DNA from: Alphaproteobacteria bacterium
GTDB taxonomy: Bacteria; Pseudomonadota; Alphaproteobacteria; GCA-2731375
DNA: 11,958 bases
NCBI GenBank assembly: GCA_030746295.1
Contig: JASLMY010000159.1
Span: 1-11,958 of the forward strand
Reading direction: 5' to 3'
A program made the translations under genes and the position numbers. The stretch's first letter is position 1. Every line of letters begins with the position of its first letter. Of the stretch, positions 1 through 6,895 are shown piece after piece. The notes under the pieces are model-generated. The model had not been told where the DNA came from and searched no databases. It was given only the letters and a program-made list of their open reading frames with translations.

Positions 1-273
1 GCGGGCCAGCGTGTCGACGGTATAGCGCGTGCCGAGGCGGCGCTCGAGGTCGCTGATCCGGATGCGGGGATGCCGGCCGGCCTTGCGGGCATGTGTCAAC
101 CGCTTCTCCAGTGGCGCCATGCCGGCCGCGGGCTTCAACGGGTTCTGCGGTGCCACCAGCCACCAGACCTGATCGAGGCGCAAGCGCTTCAAGGCCTCGA
201 GGCTGAGATGGCGGTGGCCGGCATGGGCCGGATTGAACGAGCCGCCTAAGAGACCGACGCGGAGCCGGGCCAT
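1..273 (-). CDS. nadD: Nicotinate-nucleotide adenylyltransferase NadD, N-terminal part (runs off the window)
   Basis: NadD adenylates nicotinate mononucleotide with ATP to give deamido-NAD, the penultimate step of NAD synthesis in the cytoplasm. The 91 codons visible begin [20 protein letters not shown]. The [11 protein letters not shown] stretch (residues 10-20) is the nucleotidyltransferase signature, with the H-x-G-H phosphate-binding motif carried as HAGH at residues 17-20. Residues 38-46 (WLVAPQNPL) match the family's WxVxPxNP block, followed by a KR-containing segment as usual. The ATG is at 271-273, only 6 nt after the proA stop, so the gene is very probably cotranscribed with proBA. 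This is the normal place for nadD in alphaproteobacteria. The 3' part lies beyond base 1, so the C-terminal ISTTxIR motif cannot be checked. Confidence 0.93.
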   Translation of the reverse strand, partial: MARLRVGLLGGSFNPAHAGHRHLSLEALKRLRLDQVWWLVAPQNPLKPAAGMAPLEKRLTHARKAGRHPRIRISDLERRLGTRYTVDTLAR

Positions 274-279
274 GGCGGA

Positions 280-1566
280 TCAGGGTCGGGTCTGACCGTC
301 GCCGCGAACGACGTACTTGAAGCTGGTCAGCTGCTCGACGCCGACCGGGCCGCGGGCGTGCAGGCGCGCCGTCGAGATGCCGATCTCGGCCCCCATGCCG
401 AACTCGCCGCCGTCGGCGAACTGGGTCGAGGCGTTGTGCAGGACGATGGCGCTGTCGACCTCGGCCAGGAACTTGGCGGCGTGGCCTTCGTCCTCGGTGA
501 CGATGCTTTCGGTGTGGTGCGAGCCGTGCCGGCCGATGTGGTCGATCGCCTGGTCGATATCGTCGACGACCCGGACGGCGATGATCGCGTCCAAATACTC
601 GGTGTCCCAGTCGGCCGCGTCGGCGGGCTGGACGCGGCCGTCGACCGCCTGGGTGGCAGCATCGCCGCGAACCTCGCAGCCGGCCTCGATGAGATCGCCA
701 ACCAGGGGCTCGAGGTGGCTCGCCGCTACCGCCCGGTCGACCAGCAGCGTTTCCGCCGCGCCGCAGATCCCGGTGCGGCGCATTTTGGCGTTGAGCGAGA
801 TCGCGCGGGCCTTCTCCAAGTCGGCGCCAGCGTCGACATAGACGTGGCAGTTGCCGTCGAGATGGGCGATCACCGGCACCCGGGCCTCGCGCTGGACCCG
901 CTCGATCAGCGACTTGCCGCCACGCGGTACGACGATGTCGACATATTCGGGCATCGTCAGCAGCATGCCGACGGCGGCCCGGTCGCGGGTCGGCACCCGC
1001 TGGATAGCGGCCTCCGGCAGCCCGGCGGCCCGCAGCCCGGCGACCAGGCAGGCATGGATGGCGGCGCTAGAATGGAAGCTCTCCGAGCCGCCCCTCAGGA
1101 TCGACGCGTTGCCGGCCTTGAGGCAGAGGGCGCCGGCGTCCGCAGTGACGTTGGGACGGGACTCGTAGACGATGGCGACGACGCCCAGGGGCACGCGCAC
1201 GCGCTCGATGGCGAGGCCGTTGGGCCGCTTCCAGGCGGCGATGACGTCGCCGACCGGGTCGGCGAGCCCGGCGACCGCCCTCACGCCGTCGGCCATAGCG
1301 GCGATACGGCTCTCGTCGAGCTTCAGGCGGTCGAGCATGGCGGCGCTCAGGCCTGCCGCCTCGGCGGCGCCCATGTCTTCGACGTTGGCGGCCAAGATCG
1401 CCGGCGCCTCGGCCCGCAACGCCTCGGCGGCGGCTTCCAGGGCCCGGTTCTTGTCGGCGTTCGGCGCCCGGGCCAGGCGGCTGGCGGCGGCCCGCGCCTG
1501 CTGTCCGATCCGGGTCATTTCGATTTCCAGACCGGCGTGGTCTTGAAGCTCTTCGGCGACGCTCAT
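280..1566 (-). CDS. proA: Gamma-glutamyl phosphate reductase ProA
   Basis: ProA is the NADPH-dependent second enzyme of proline synthesis. It reduces gamma-glutamyl phosphate, made by ProB, to glutamate semialdehyde. From the chosen ATG the protein has 428 residues, a usual length for this aldehyde-dehydrogenase-fold family. Visible family blocks are [19 protein letters not shown] (about 125-143), GNASILRGG (152-160), [12 protein letters not shown] (213-224), [11 protein letters not shown] (235-245) and the active-site segment [15 protein letters not shown] with catalytic Cys268. The open frame extends 25 codons further upstream, but that part is Arg-rich and unlike the family. The ATG at 1564-1566 (MSVAEELQ) has an ACGGAG stretch upstream and is preferred. 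ATG at residue 17 (MTRIGQQ) is a second possibility. It lies 79 nt after proB and 6 nt before nadD in one operon. Confidence 0.95.
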   Translation of the reverse strand: MSVAEELQDHAGLEIEMTRIGQQARAAASRLARAPNADKNRALEAAAEALRAEAPAILAANVEDMGAAEAAGLSAAMLDRLKLDESRIAAMADGVRAVAGLADPVGDVIAAWKRPNGLAIERVRVPLGVVAIVYESRPNVTADAGALCLKAGNASILRGGSESFHSSAAIHACLVAGLRAAGLPEAAIQRVPTRDRAAVGMLLTMPEYVDIVVPRGGKSLIERVQREARVPVIAHLDGNCHVYVDAGADLEKARAISLNAKMRRTGICGAAETLLVDRAVAASHLEPLVGDLIEAGCEVRGDAATQAVDGRVQPADAADWDTEYLDAIIAVRVVDDIDQAIDHIGRHGSHHTESIVTEDEGHAAKFLAEVDSAIVLHNASTQFADGGEFGMGAEIGISTARLHARGPVGVEQLTSFKYVVRGDGQTRP

Positions 1567-1645
1567 CGGCTTCGCTCCGTCTTGCCTGGCGTTTCCCTTA
1601 CGAAAGCGCGGCAACCTAGCATGTCGGGCCGGACCGCGCACGGTC

Positions 1646-2758
1646 TCATCCGAGCACCAGATCGTCGCGGTGGATCAGCTCCTCGCGGCCGCGATAGCCC
1701 AGGATGGTTTCGATCTCGTTGCTGTTGTGGCGCATGATCCGCGCCGCCTCGTCGGCCGAGTAAGCGATCAGGCCGCGGGCGATCTCGGCCCCGTCCAGGT
1801 CCTGAATGAGGACCGCATCGCCGCGCTCGAACGCGCCCGCGACGGCATGCACGCCGGCCGGCAGCAGGCTCTTGCCGCGCTTCAGGGCCGCCGCGGCGCC
1901 GGCATCGATGCTGACGCTGCCGGCGGGCCGGAGGCTGCCGGCAATCCAGCGCTTGCGGGCCGTCGTGGGGGTCGCCTGGGCAACGAACCAGGTGGCGACG
2001 CCGCCGCGGGCCAGAATTGCCAGCGCGTTCTGGTGGCGGCCGTCGGCGATCGCCATGTGGCAGCCGGCCTGCAGCGCGATCCGGGCCGCCTGTAGCTTGG
2101 TCACCATGCCACCTTGGCCCATGCCGACCCTGGCGACGCCGGCCATGGCCTCGATCTCGGGCGTGATCTCGGCGACCTCGGCGATGAAGCTGGCGTCGGC
2201 AACCTGGCGCGGGTCGGCCGTGTAGAGGCCATCGATATCCGAGAGCAGCACCAGGCAGTCGGCACTGATCATGGCGGCGACCCGAGCCGCCAGCCGGTCG
2301 TTGTCGCCGACCCGGATTTCCTCGGTCGCCACGGTGTCGTTCTCGTTGATGACCGGCACCACGCCCCGCTTCAAAAGCGCAGAGAGCGTGTTGCGGGCGT
2401 TGATGTAGCGCCGCCGCATCTCGGTGTCGGTCGCGGTCAAGAGGATCTGGGCGACGGTGATGTCGTGCCCCGCCAAGGCGGCCTGATAGGCATGTGCCAG
2501 CTGGATCTGGCCGGTGGCGGCGGCGGCCTGGCTGTCCTCGAGGCGGAGCGGCGCGGTGCTGAGACCGAGCTGCCGGCGACCGAGCGCGATCGTACCCGAG
2601 GAGACCACGATCACGTCCTGGCCACGCTGGCGGCAACCGGCGATGTCGTCGGCGAGGGCGGCGAGCCACTCGTCGCGCAAGGTGCCGGTCTCGGCATCGA
2701 CCAGCAGGGCCGAGCCGATCTTGACGACGATGCGCCGGGCGCTCGCCAAGCGGCTCAT
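1646..2758 (-). CDS. proB: Glutamate 5-kinase ProB (kinase plus PUA domain)
   Basis: ProB phosphorylates glutamate with ATP, the first and usually proline-inhibited step of proline synthesis. The 370-residue protein starts [19 protein letters not shown], a start typical of alphaproteobacterial ProB. The amino-acid-kinase domain shows VVKIGSALL (11-19), [12 protein letters not shown] (49-60), VINENDTV (136-143), [11 protein letters not shown] (151-161), [13 protein letters not shown] (171-183) and [14 protein letters not shown] (212-225). A C-terminal PUA domain covers roughly 280-366 ([12 protein letters not shown] through GYRGREELI). The ATG at 2756-2758 overlaps the obgE stop as ATGA, pointing to translational coupling. 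An in-frame ATG four codons earlier (2770) is the alternative start and would give 374 residues. The product feeds ProA, encoded 79 nt downstream. Confidence 0.95.
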   Translation of the reverse strand: MSRLASARRIVVKIGSALLVDAETGTLRDEWLAALADDIAGCRQRGQDVIVVSSGTIALGRRQLGLSTAPLRLEDSQAAAATGQIQLAHAYQAALAGHDITVAQILLTATDTEMRRRYINARNTLSALLKRGVVPVINENDTVATEEIRVGDNDRLAARVAAMISADCLVLLSDIDGLYTADPRQVADASFIAEVAEITPEIEAMAGVARVGMGQGGMVTKLQAARIALQAGCHMAIADGRHQNALAILARGGVATWFVAQATPTTARKRWIAGSLRPAGSVSIDAGAAAALKRGKSLLPAGVHAVAGAFERGDAVLIQDLDGAEIARGLIAYSADEAARIMRHNSNEIETILGYRGREELIHRDDLVLG

Positions 2759-3789
2759 AGCGGTTGCCATGCCCCGGCCGAAGTCGCCGCCTTATTTTCT
2801 CCGCCCTCCCGGACGATGGTCAGAAGACGCGCCAGGGCCTCGGACACGCCGGCGCCGGAGACGCCCGACAACACTAGCACCGGCTTGCCGGCAGCAGCGG
2901 CGAGCGCGTCGCGCCGGCGCGCGGCCTCGTCCTCCGTCAGGGCATCCGACTTGTTGAGGGCGACGACTTCCGCCTTCTCGGTCAGGCCGTGGCCGTAGGC
3001 ATCGAGTTCGCCCCTGACCGTCAGATAGGCCCGGCCGACGTCCTCGGCGGTGCCGTCGACTAGATGCAGAAGCGCGCCGCAGCGCTCGACATGGCCCAGG
3101 AACCGGTCGCCGAGGCCGGCGCCCTCGTGTGCGCCCTCGATCAGGCCCGGTATGTCGGCCAGCACCAGCTCTTCCTCGCCCACGGCGGCGACGCCGAGAT
3201 GGGGATGCAGCGTGGTGAAGGGATAGTCGGCGATGCGCGGTCGGGCCCGGCTGACCCGGGCCAGGAAGGTGGACTTGCCGGCGTTCGGCAGGCCGACGAG
3301 GCCGGCATCGGCGATCAGCTTGAGGCGCAGCCAAAGCGTCCATTCCTCGCCGGGCCGGCCCGTATCGGCGCGTCGTGGCGCCCGGTTGGTCGAGGACTTG
3401 AAGTGGGCGTTGCCGTGCCCGCCGTCGCCGCCCCGGGCCAGCACGGCGCGCTCGCCGACTTCCGTCAGGTCGGCCAGCACGCTCACCCCGTCCTCGGCCA
3501 GGATCTCGGTGCCGACCGGCACCTTGACCACCGCCGCCTGGCCGTTGGCGCCGGTGCGGTTGCGGCCCTCGCCGGGGCGGCCGTTCTTGGCCTTGATGTG
3601 TTGCTGGTAGCGGAAGTCGACCAGCGTATTGAGGCCGGGCACCGCCTCGGCGACGACGTCGCCGCCGCGACCGCCGTTGCCGCCGTCGGGGCCGCCGAAC
3701 TCGACGAACTTCTCGCGCCGGAAGCTGAGGCAGCCATGGCCGCCGTTGCCGCTTTTGACGTAGATCTTCGCCAGGTCGAGGAATTTCAT
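2755..3789 (-). CDS. obgE: GTPase ObgE/CgtA
   Basis: Obg is an essential GTPase tied to 50S ribosome assembly, stress control and cell cycle, which fits its place below rplU-rpmA. The 344-residue protein starts [20 protein letters not shown]. The Gly-rich Obg fold spans about 1-158 ([29 protein letters not shown]). The G domain follows: G1 GLPNAGKST (166-174), switch [10 protein letters not shown] (188-196), G3 DIPG (212-215), G4 NKSD (279-282) and a G5-like SGVSGAG (308-314). There is no acidic C-terminal extension of the E. coli kind. The open frame extends 40 codons upstream, but the ATG at 3787-3789 gives the canonical Obg N-terminus. It starts 22 nt after the SDR stop, and its stop is in an ATGA overlap with proB. 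Confidence 0.96.
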   Translation of the reverse strand: MKFLDLAKIYVKSGNGGHGCLSFRREKFVEFGGPDGGNGGRGGDVVAEAVPGLNTLVDFRYQQHIKAKNGRPGEGRNRTGANGQAAVVKVPVGTEILAEDGVSVLADLTEVGERAVLARGGDGGHGNAHFKSSTNRAPRRADTGRPGEEWTLWLRLKLIADAGLVGLPNAGKSTFLARVSRARPRIADYPFTTLHPHLGVAAVGEEELVLADIPGLIEGAHEGAGLGDRFLGHVERCGALLHLVDGTAEDVGRAYLTVRGELDAYGHGLTEKAEVVALNKSDALTEDEAARRRDALAAAAGKPVLVLSGVSGAGVSEALARLLTIVREGGENKAATSAGAWQPL

Positions 3790-3811
3790 GTGCTCGCCCC
3801 CCGGGCCGCCG

Positions 3812-4579
3812 TCACGGCCCGATGTCGCGGCCAACCAGGCTGTAGCGCTGGCCGGTCGGGCCATCGTTGGGCAGGCCGACCATGAAGAGGGCCAGCGGCG
3901 CCACGTCATCGGGCGCCTTCAGCCAGTCGGCGCCGAAGCGCTTGGCAACCTCTGCCGCGTCGGCCGCCGCCGCCTCGGCCTCGGCGGCGAGCCCGGTCAT
4001 CGCCGTCTTCACCGGGCCCGGGATCAACTCGTTGACCGCTATCCGGTCCTCACGAAGCTCCAGCGCCAGGGTTCTGACCAAGAGGGCCAGGCCCGCCTTG
4101 GAGGCGCCGTAGGCGCTGGACCCCGGCGGCGCGAAGCGGCCGATGCCCGAGCCGGTGACGATGATCTTGCCGCCGCCGCGCCGCCGGAGGCGGGGGATCG
4201 CGGCCTGGCATTGGTGCATGGCGCCGATCAGGTTGACCTGGATGACCCGGGCCCAAGCCTCGGGCGCGGCCTCCGCCACCGTCGCGGGCGGCCCGTCGAT
4301 GCCGGCATTGACGAACATGATGTCGATGCCGCCGAAGAAGTCCTCGGCACGGGCGCAGAGGGCCTCGACCTGATCCGGCTCGGTGACGTCGCAGGCAACC
4401 GCCGCCGCCTCGCCGCCGGTGGCCCGGATCGCGGCCGCCACGGCCTCGATCTCGGGCGTGCTTCGGGCCGCGCAGACGACGCGCATGCCGGCCTCGGCAT
4501 AGGCGCGCGCGACGGCGCGGCCGATGCCGCGGCCGGCACCGGTGATCACCGCGACCTGTCCTGCCAGATTCCGATCCAT
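3812..4579 (-). CDS. Short-chain dehydrogenase/reductase (SDR family oxidoreductase)
   Basis: This is a 255-residue classical SDR, predicted to be a cytosolic NAD(P)-dependent oxidoreductase. The cofactor motif TGAGRGIG is at 13-20. CDVTEPDQ (63-70) follows beta-3, a VNAG version of NNAG sits at 90-93 and the structural Asn is Asn116. The catalytic Ser144, Tyr157 and Lys161 (Y-G-A-S-K) are all present and correctly spaced, and PGPVKTAM (187-194) is the usual PG motif. Ala-Ala-Arg-Ser (37-40) after beta-2 carries an Arg, which hints at NADP but does not prove it. The substrate is not identifiable. It begins 45 nt past the rpmA terminator and ends 22 nt before obgE, so it may lead the obgE-proBA-nadD transcript. 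An SDR is not a standard member of this ribosomal/Obg/proline cluster and may be an insertion. Confidence 0.9.
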   Translation of the reverse strand: MDRNLAGQVAVITGAGRGIGRAVARAYAEAGMRVVCAARSTPEIEAVAAAIRATGGEAAAVACDVTEPDQVEALCARAEDFFGGIDIMFVNAGIDGPPATVAEAAPEAWARVIQVNLIGAMHQCQAAIPRLRRRGGGKIIVTGSGIGRFAPPGSSAYGASKAGLALLVRTLALELREDRIAVNELIPGPVKTAMTGLAAEAEAAAADAAEVAKRFGADWLKAPDDVAPLALFMVGLPNDGPTGQRYSLVGRDIGP

Positions 4580-4624
4580 CGCTCCGCTCGGTTCCTAGAA
4601 TGCGCGTCGCCTGCGCCTCCGGCC

Positions 4625-4662
4625 AAATAAAAAAGGGGAATGGTTTCCCATTCCCCCGCTTT
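4625..4662 (-). terminator. Intrinsic terminator after rplU-rpmA
   Basis: On the minus strand a perfect 9-bp stem, GGGGAATGG/CCATTCCCC, with a GAAA loop (stem arms at 4635-4643 and 4648-4656) is followed at once by TTTTTTATTT. It lies about 25 nt after the rpmA stop. This is a textbook rho-independent terminator for the ribosomal pair. Read on the plus strand, the same hairpin is followed by CGCTTTTT, so it could also weakly stop transcription in that direction. It separates rplU-rpmA from the SDR-obgE-proBA-nadD genes. Confidence 0.93.
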
Positions 4663-4681
4663 TTCAGCGCATCGGGGCGCG

Positions 4682-4939
4682 TCAGTCGGTCGGATCCACC
4701 GAGACGTAGGTGCGCCCGCCGGCCCGCTTGCGATAGCTCACCTGGCCCTCGACGAGGGCGAAGATGGTGTGGTCCTTGCCGAGGCCGACATTCTCGCCCG
4801 GCCGCCACTTGGTGCCGCGCTGGCGGACGATAATGTTGCCGGGGATGACCCGCTCGCCGCCGTACTTCTTGATGCCGAGCCGGCGGCCAATGGTGTCGCG
4901 GCCGTTGCGCGAGCTGCCGCCCGCCTTTTTGTGTGCCAT
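4682..4939 (-). CDS. rpmA: 50S ribosomal protein L27
   Basis: This is ribosomal protein bL27, a large-subunit protein whose N-terminus reaches the peptidyl-transferase centre. The 85-residue sequence starts [15 protein letters not shown], the classic L27 N-terminus, without the Firmicutes-type cleaved leader. It continues with [40 protein letters not shown] and a C-terminal [17 protein letters not shown]. Length and every block fit the family. One small deviation is DTIGRR, where many relatives have DSxxRR. It follows rplU by 5 nt in the same transcript and is closed by the terminator near 4640. Confidence 0.98.
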   Translation of the reverse strand: MAHKKAGGSSRNGRDTIGRRLGIKKYGGERVIPGNIIVRQRGTKWRPGENVGLGKDHTIFALVEGQVSYRKRAGGRTYVSVDPTD

Positions 4940-4944
4940 CGGCT

Positions 4945-5472
4945 CTACTCCTCGTCCTGCTTCTCGGCCTCGGGCTTGGCCTTCGGCTTGGGCTTGGCTT
5001 TCGGCTTGGTCGCGGCCTTCGGCTTGGCTTCGGCCTTGGGCGTCGACTCGGCCTCGGGCTTCGGCTTTGCCTCGGTCTTGGGCGCCGGCTTTGCCTCGGC
5101 GGTGTCCTCGGGCGTCTCCTCGGCCTTGGCCTTGCTCCGGGTGGCGCGCTTCTTCTTCTTCTCGGCCAAGATGTCGGTGATCTTGAGCACCGTCAGGTCC
5201 TGACGATGGCCGGCGGTGCGGCGGTAGTTCTTGCGCCGCTTCTTCTTGAAAACGACGATCTTGGGGCCGCGCATCTGTTCCAGCACCTGGGCGGTGACGC
5301 TGGCGCCGTCCAGCAACGGGGCGCCGATCTCGGTCTTGCCCTCGTCGCCGATCATCAGCACCTCGTCGAAGGTGACCTCGTCGCCAGCGTCGCCGGCCAG
5401 CTTCTCGACCTGGATCACGGCGTCCTTCTCGACCCGGTACTGCTTGCCGCCGGTCTTGATAACAGCGTACAT
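4945..5472 (-). CDS. rplU: 50S ribosomal protein L21 with long Lys/Ala/Pro-rich C-terminal tail
   Basis: This is ribosomal protein bL21, which binds 23S rRNA together with L20. The core (residues 1 to about 104) has [14 protein letters not shown] at the start and the L21 signature [20 protein letters not shown] (72-91) followed by DLTVLKI. A normal L21 is about 103 residues, while this one has 175. The extra 70 residues are low-complexity, made of Lys, Ala, Pro and Glu in [12 protein letters not shown] repeats, ending in the acidic KQDEE. Such tails occur in several alphaproteobacterial L21 proteins and are probably disordered. The start ATG (5470-5472) is preceded by AAGGG at a good distance. 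The gene stops with TAG, 5 nt before rpmA, and is served by the promoter at 5577-5605. Confidence 0.97.
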   Translation of the reverse strand: MYAVIKTGGKQYRVEKDAVIQVEKLAGDAGDEVTFDEVLMIGDEGKTEIGAPLLDGASVTAQVLEQMRGPKIVVFKKKRRKNYRRTAGHRQDLTVLKITDILAEKKKKRATRSKAKAEETPEDTAEAKPAPKTEAKPKPEAESTPKAEAKPKAATKPKAKPKPKAKPEAEKQDEE

Positions 5473-5576
5473 GATTGGCCCTTGCGATCCGTCGGGGCGG
5501 CCCTTCGGCCCCCGCTTGCAGCCCCCGAAGACAACGAAAACCCCCGGTCCCAGACGGCACCGGTGCGGGTGGCCGG

Positions 5577-5605
5577 GGTATACGTCGGCGGCGCCGGGCT
5601 GTCAA
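5577..5605 (-). promoter_or_regulatory. Sigma70-type promoter of rplU-rpmA
   Basis: Read on the minus strand, a perfect -35 box TTGACA (5600-5605) is followed after exactly 17 nt by TATACC (5577-5582) as the -10. This puts the transcription start near 5570 and leaves a 5' leader of about 98 nt before the rplU ATG. The leader contains a GC-rich hairpin (about 5494-5513, GGCC/GGCC around a GAAG loop with flanking G/C pairs). That hairpin might have a regulatory role, but no known leader family is recognised. Confidence 0.8.
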
Positions 5606-5651
5606 CGGCCTTGGCGGTGCTCTTTGTCGGTCGGGCCGAGGCTCTCGGCCC

Positions 5652-5681
5652 TTGCGCGCGGCCGCCCAGGCTCTCTATATA
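5652..5681 (+). promoter_or_regulatory. Promoter of tRNA-Ser
   Basis: TTGCGC (5652-5657) is followed after 18 nt by TATATA (5676-5681), placing the start of transcription near 5688, about 28 nt before the mature tRNA 5' end. It is the only AT-rich -10-like element in this GC-rich stretch. It points away from the rplU promoter, and the two -35 boxes lie 46 bp apart. Confidence 0.65.
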
Positions 5682-5715
5682 GACGGCAAGGCGCGCCCGA
5701 GCGCGCACCTCGCGC

Positions 5716-5805
5716 GGAGGGGTGCCGGAGTGGTCGAACGGGGCGGTCTCGAAAACCGTTGTACGCTTGCGCGTACCGTGGGTTCGAATCCCACCCCCTC
5801 CGCCA
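5716..5805 (+). tRNA. tRNA-Ser (anticodon CGA)
   Basis: A complete class II tRNA can be folded by eye. The acceptor arm is GGAGGGG (5716-5722) with CCCCTCC (5795-5801), followed by discriminator G5802 and an encoded CCA (5803-5805). The anticodon stem is GCGGT/ACCGT (5743-5747 with 5755-5759), and the loop CTCGAAA gives anticodon CGA at 5750-5752, reading UCG. The long variable arm GTACGC-TTGC-GCGTAC (5761-5776) is the serine hallmark. The T arm is GTGGG-TTCGAAT-CCCAC (5778-5794). All stems pair. The 3' end of such genes is a frequent target of tyrosine integrases, which matters for the sequences just downstream. Confidence 0.97.
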
Positions 5806-5807
5806 AT

Positions 5808-5822
5808 ATTTCAATGGGTTAG
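5808..5822 (+). other. Candidate integration core sequence next to tRNA-Ser
   Basis: ATTTCAATGGGTTAG begins two bases after the encoded CCA of the tRNA. The same 15-mer with one change (ATTTCAACGGGTTAG) recurs in inverted orientation at 6734-6748. Its position at a tRNA 3' end, and the tandem repeats beside it, make it look like the core of an att site. This is an inference: no integrase gene is in the window. Confidence 0.45.
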
Positions 5823-5861
5823 CAGGTTGCGGCAGATCGGCGTCAGTAGGCTTCAGCTGCG

Positions 5862-5883
5862 TTTGCTAACATTTTGCAAACAT
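5862..5883 (+). repeat. Tandem 11-bp direct repeat, possible integrase arm sites
   Basis: TTTGCTAACAT (5862-5872) is followed directly by TTTGCAAACAT (5873-5883), matching at 10 of 11 positions. A partial inverted copy (TGCTAAC on the minus strand) overlaps the core at 5818-5824. The same stretch also contains GTTTGC/GCAAAC as an inverted repeat (5861-5866 and 5876-5881). Short tandem repeats placed about 50 bp from a core are the usual layout of tyrosine-recombinase arm-binding sites. Confidence 0.5.
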
Positions 5884-5930
5884 AGTGGCTGAGTGTGGGT
5901 GCCTTGCAATGTACGGAGAGGCGCCCACCG

Positions 5931-6173
5931 ATGGAGCAGAGGAAATCCGATCGCCGCGGCAAAGACGTCAAGAAGGACCCCGGCGCCGCGACCCAAGATG
6001 TGGCCGGCACGGCCGACGGGGGCGCCAAGGACGGCGCGCTATGGGCCGAGCTGGGCCGGGGCATGAGCCGGACCGACGCAGAGTTGGCGCGCGCCGCGCG
6101 CGACAGAGTCGATGCTCCGGCAGATCATCAGGGCGGGAGGCGGCCCGGCGATGTTGAGCAAGGCGGCGAGTAA
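5931..6173 (+). CDS. Small hydrophilic hypothetical protein
   Basis: This is an 80-residue ORF starting MEQRKSDRRGKDVKKDPG with no recognised family. A strong ribosome binding site, GGAGAGG (5915-5921), lies 9 nt before the ATG at 5931, which is the main reason to accept it and to prefer this start over the upstream in-frame ATG at 5895. The first half is very rich in Lys, Arg, Asp and Gly and is probably disordered. The middle (GALWAELGRGMSRTDAELARAARDRVD, given here only by its ends GALWAEL and AARDRVD) could form helices. There are no membrane segments and no cysteines. It lies in the accessory-looking stretch after tRNA-Ser, between the two inverted core sequences. It could equally be a chance ORF in GC-rich DNA. 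Confidence 0.4.
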   Translation: MEQRKSDRRGKDVKKDPGAATQDVAGTADGGAKDGALWAELGRGMSRTDAELARAARDRVDAPADHQGGRRPGDVEQGGE

Positions 6174-6282
6174 TGCCGAAGGTGCCGCGGGCGCGGGGCC
6201 TGTTGGCGGCGGCCATTGCCAGCCGGCCGGCCCCGCACCAACGCGATCGGCCACACTGCCAGGGGTGCGGCCAACCCCTTAG
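6151..6282 (+). CDS. Possible 43-residue small ORF, doubtful
   Basis: This ORF starts ATG TTG AGC AAG with GGGAGG (6135-6140) ten bases upstream. It overlaps the end of the preceding small ORF by 23 nt, and its TAG stop (6280-6282) runs into the AGGAGG ribosome binding site of the next gene. That arrangement could couple translation of the three frames. The product is low-complexity (Ala, Gly, Pro) with one Cys, and no function can be suggested. Chance is a serious alternative. Confidence 0.2.
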   Translation: MLSKAASNAEGAAGAGPVGGGHCQPAGPAPTRSATLPGVRPTP

Positions 6283-6286
6283 GAGG
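6281..6286 (+). promoter_or_regulatory. Consensus Shine-Dalgarno AGGAGG of the exported small protein
   Basis: A full AGGAGG, extended to AGGAGGAAG, sits 5 nt before the ATG at 6292. It fixes the start of the following gene and is the strongest ribosome binding site in the window. Confidence 0.8.
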
Positions 6287-6291
6287 AAGCC

Positions 6292-6651
6292 ATGGCGTCA
6301 TCAATCAAGAGAACCATCGCCCTCGTCGTGGCGGTGAGCGTCCTCGCGCTCAGCGGCCCGGCCGGCGCCGCGGAACCGGGCCTGGCATTCCCCGAATCCG
6401 AAATGATGTATGGCTGCGACTCGACAGAGCTCCTCGGAGAATGGATGGCGGCGCACTATTACCAAGACGACCGGCAGCTCGCCTACATCCAGTCCCAAGG
6501 CTGTCGCAACATCGCTGGCAGGAGCTTCTCGATCGTCTGGCGCCGCGGGGAGATTGCCGCCGTGCGCGTCTACGAGGGTGACGGCTCAATGGTTCTTTAC
6601 ACTCTCGCCTTTCACGTTTCCGTCGCATTGAAGTTGCGCGGTGCGGAATAG
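6292..6651 (+). CDS. Exported hypothetical protein with signal peptide and two cysteines
   Basis: This is a 119-residue protein of no recognised family. The N-terminus is a clear Sec signal peptide: basic n-region MASSIKR, hydrophobic core TIALVVAVSVLALS, and probable cleavage at AGA|AEP near residue 26-27. The mature part of about 93 residues has exactly two cysteines, Cys42 and Cys71, suggesting one periplasmic disulfide. Between and around them are several aromatic residues (W51, Y56, Y57, Y65, W83), and hydrophobic stretches alternate with charged ones as in a small beta-rich fold (SFSIVWRRGEIAAVRVYEGD at 78-97). The start is fixed by AGGAGG. It is the most convincing gene of the accessory stretch behind tRNA-Ser. 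No promoter of its own is obvious, so it may be read from the tRNA side. Confidence 0.7.
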   Translation: MASSIKRTIALVVAVSVLALSGPAGAAEPGLAFPESEMMYGCDSTELLGEWMAAHYYQDDRQLAYIQSQGCRNIAGRSFSIVWRRGEIAAVRVYEGDGSMVLYTLAFHVSVALKLRGAE

Positions 6652-6691
6652 TCGAGCGCGCCGCTCCCGCCAAGCCAGAAAGCCAGAAATC

Positions 6692-6703
6692 ATGTCCCAG
6701 TTC
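6692..6703 (+). repeat. ATGTCCCA-type 12-bp repeat, outlying copy
   Basis: ATGTCCCAGTTC here differs by one base from the tandem copies at 6797-6820. It lies on the other side of the inverted core copy (6734-6748), so the core is flanked by repeats as in an attachment site. Confidence 0.5.
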
Positions 6704-6733
6704 GGGGCGCCGCCCTCGGCCTGGCGGGTTTCA

Positions 6734-6748
6734 CTAACCCGTTGAAAT
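6734..6748 (-). other. Inverted copy of the tRNA-Ser-proximal core
   Basis: On the minus strand this reads ATTTCAACGGGTTAG, identical to 5808-5822 except for C instead of T at the eighth base. The chance of a 14/15 match in a window this size is low. It is flanked by ATGTCCCA-type repeats. No tRNA lies directly beside this copy. Confidence 0.45.
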
Positions 6749-6782
6749 GCCGTTTAAATCCGCGTTGGCGGTGGCTGAAATC

Positions 6783-6820
6783 GAAACTGGGACGCGATGT
6801 CCCACTTCATGTCCCACTTC
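6783..6820 (+). repeat. Cluster of ATGTCCCACTTC repeats (one inverted, two tandem)
   Basis: Two exact 12-bp copies, ATGTCCCACTTC, stand head to tail at 6797-6808 and 6809-6820. Just before them an inverted, slightly diverged copy (GAAACTGGGACG, minus-strand CGTCCCAGTTTC) occupies 6783-6794. With the copy at 6692 there are four units within 130 bp around the inverted core. Their form and spacing suggest protein-binding sites, most likely integrase or excisionase arm sites. Confidence 0.6.
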
Positions 6821-6895
6821 CGCGCCGCGCCGTCGCCGGCTCGGCGGTCGTTCTTGGCGGTTTTCAGCGCCCCTCGCCCGCTCGACGACCCCGAC

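Noticed and set aside
358..1737. 459-codon plus-strand frame opposite proA
   Set aside because: A mirror frame of proA with Asp/Gly/Val-rich composition and no recognisable domain.
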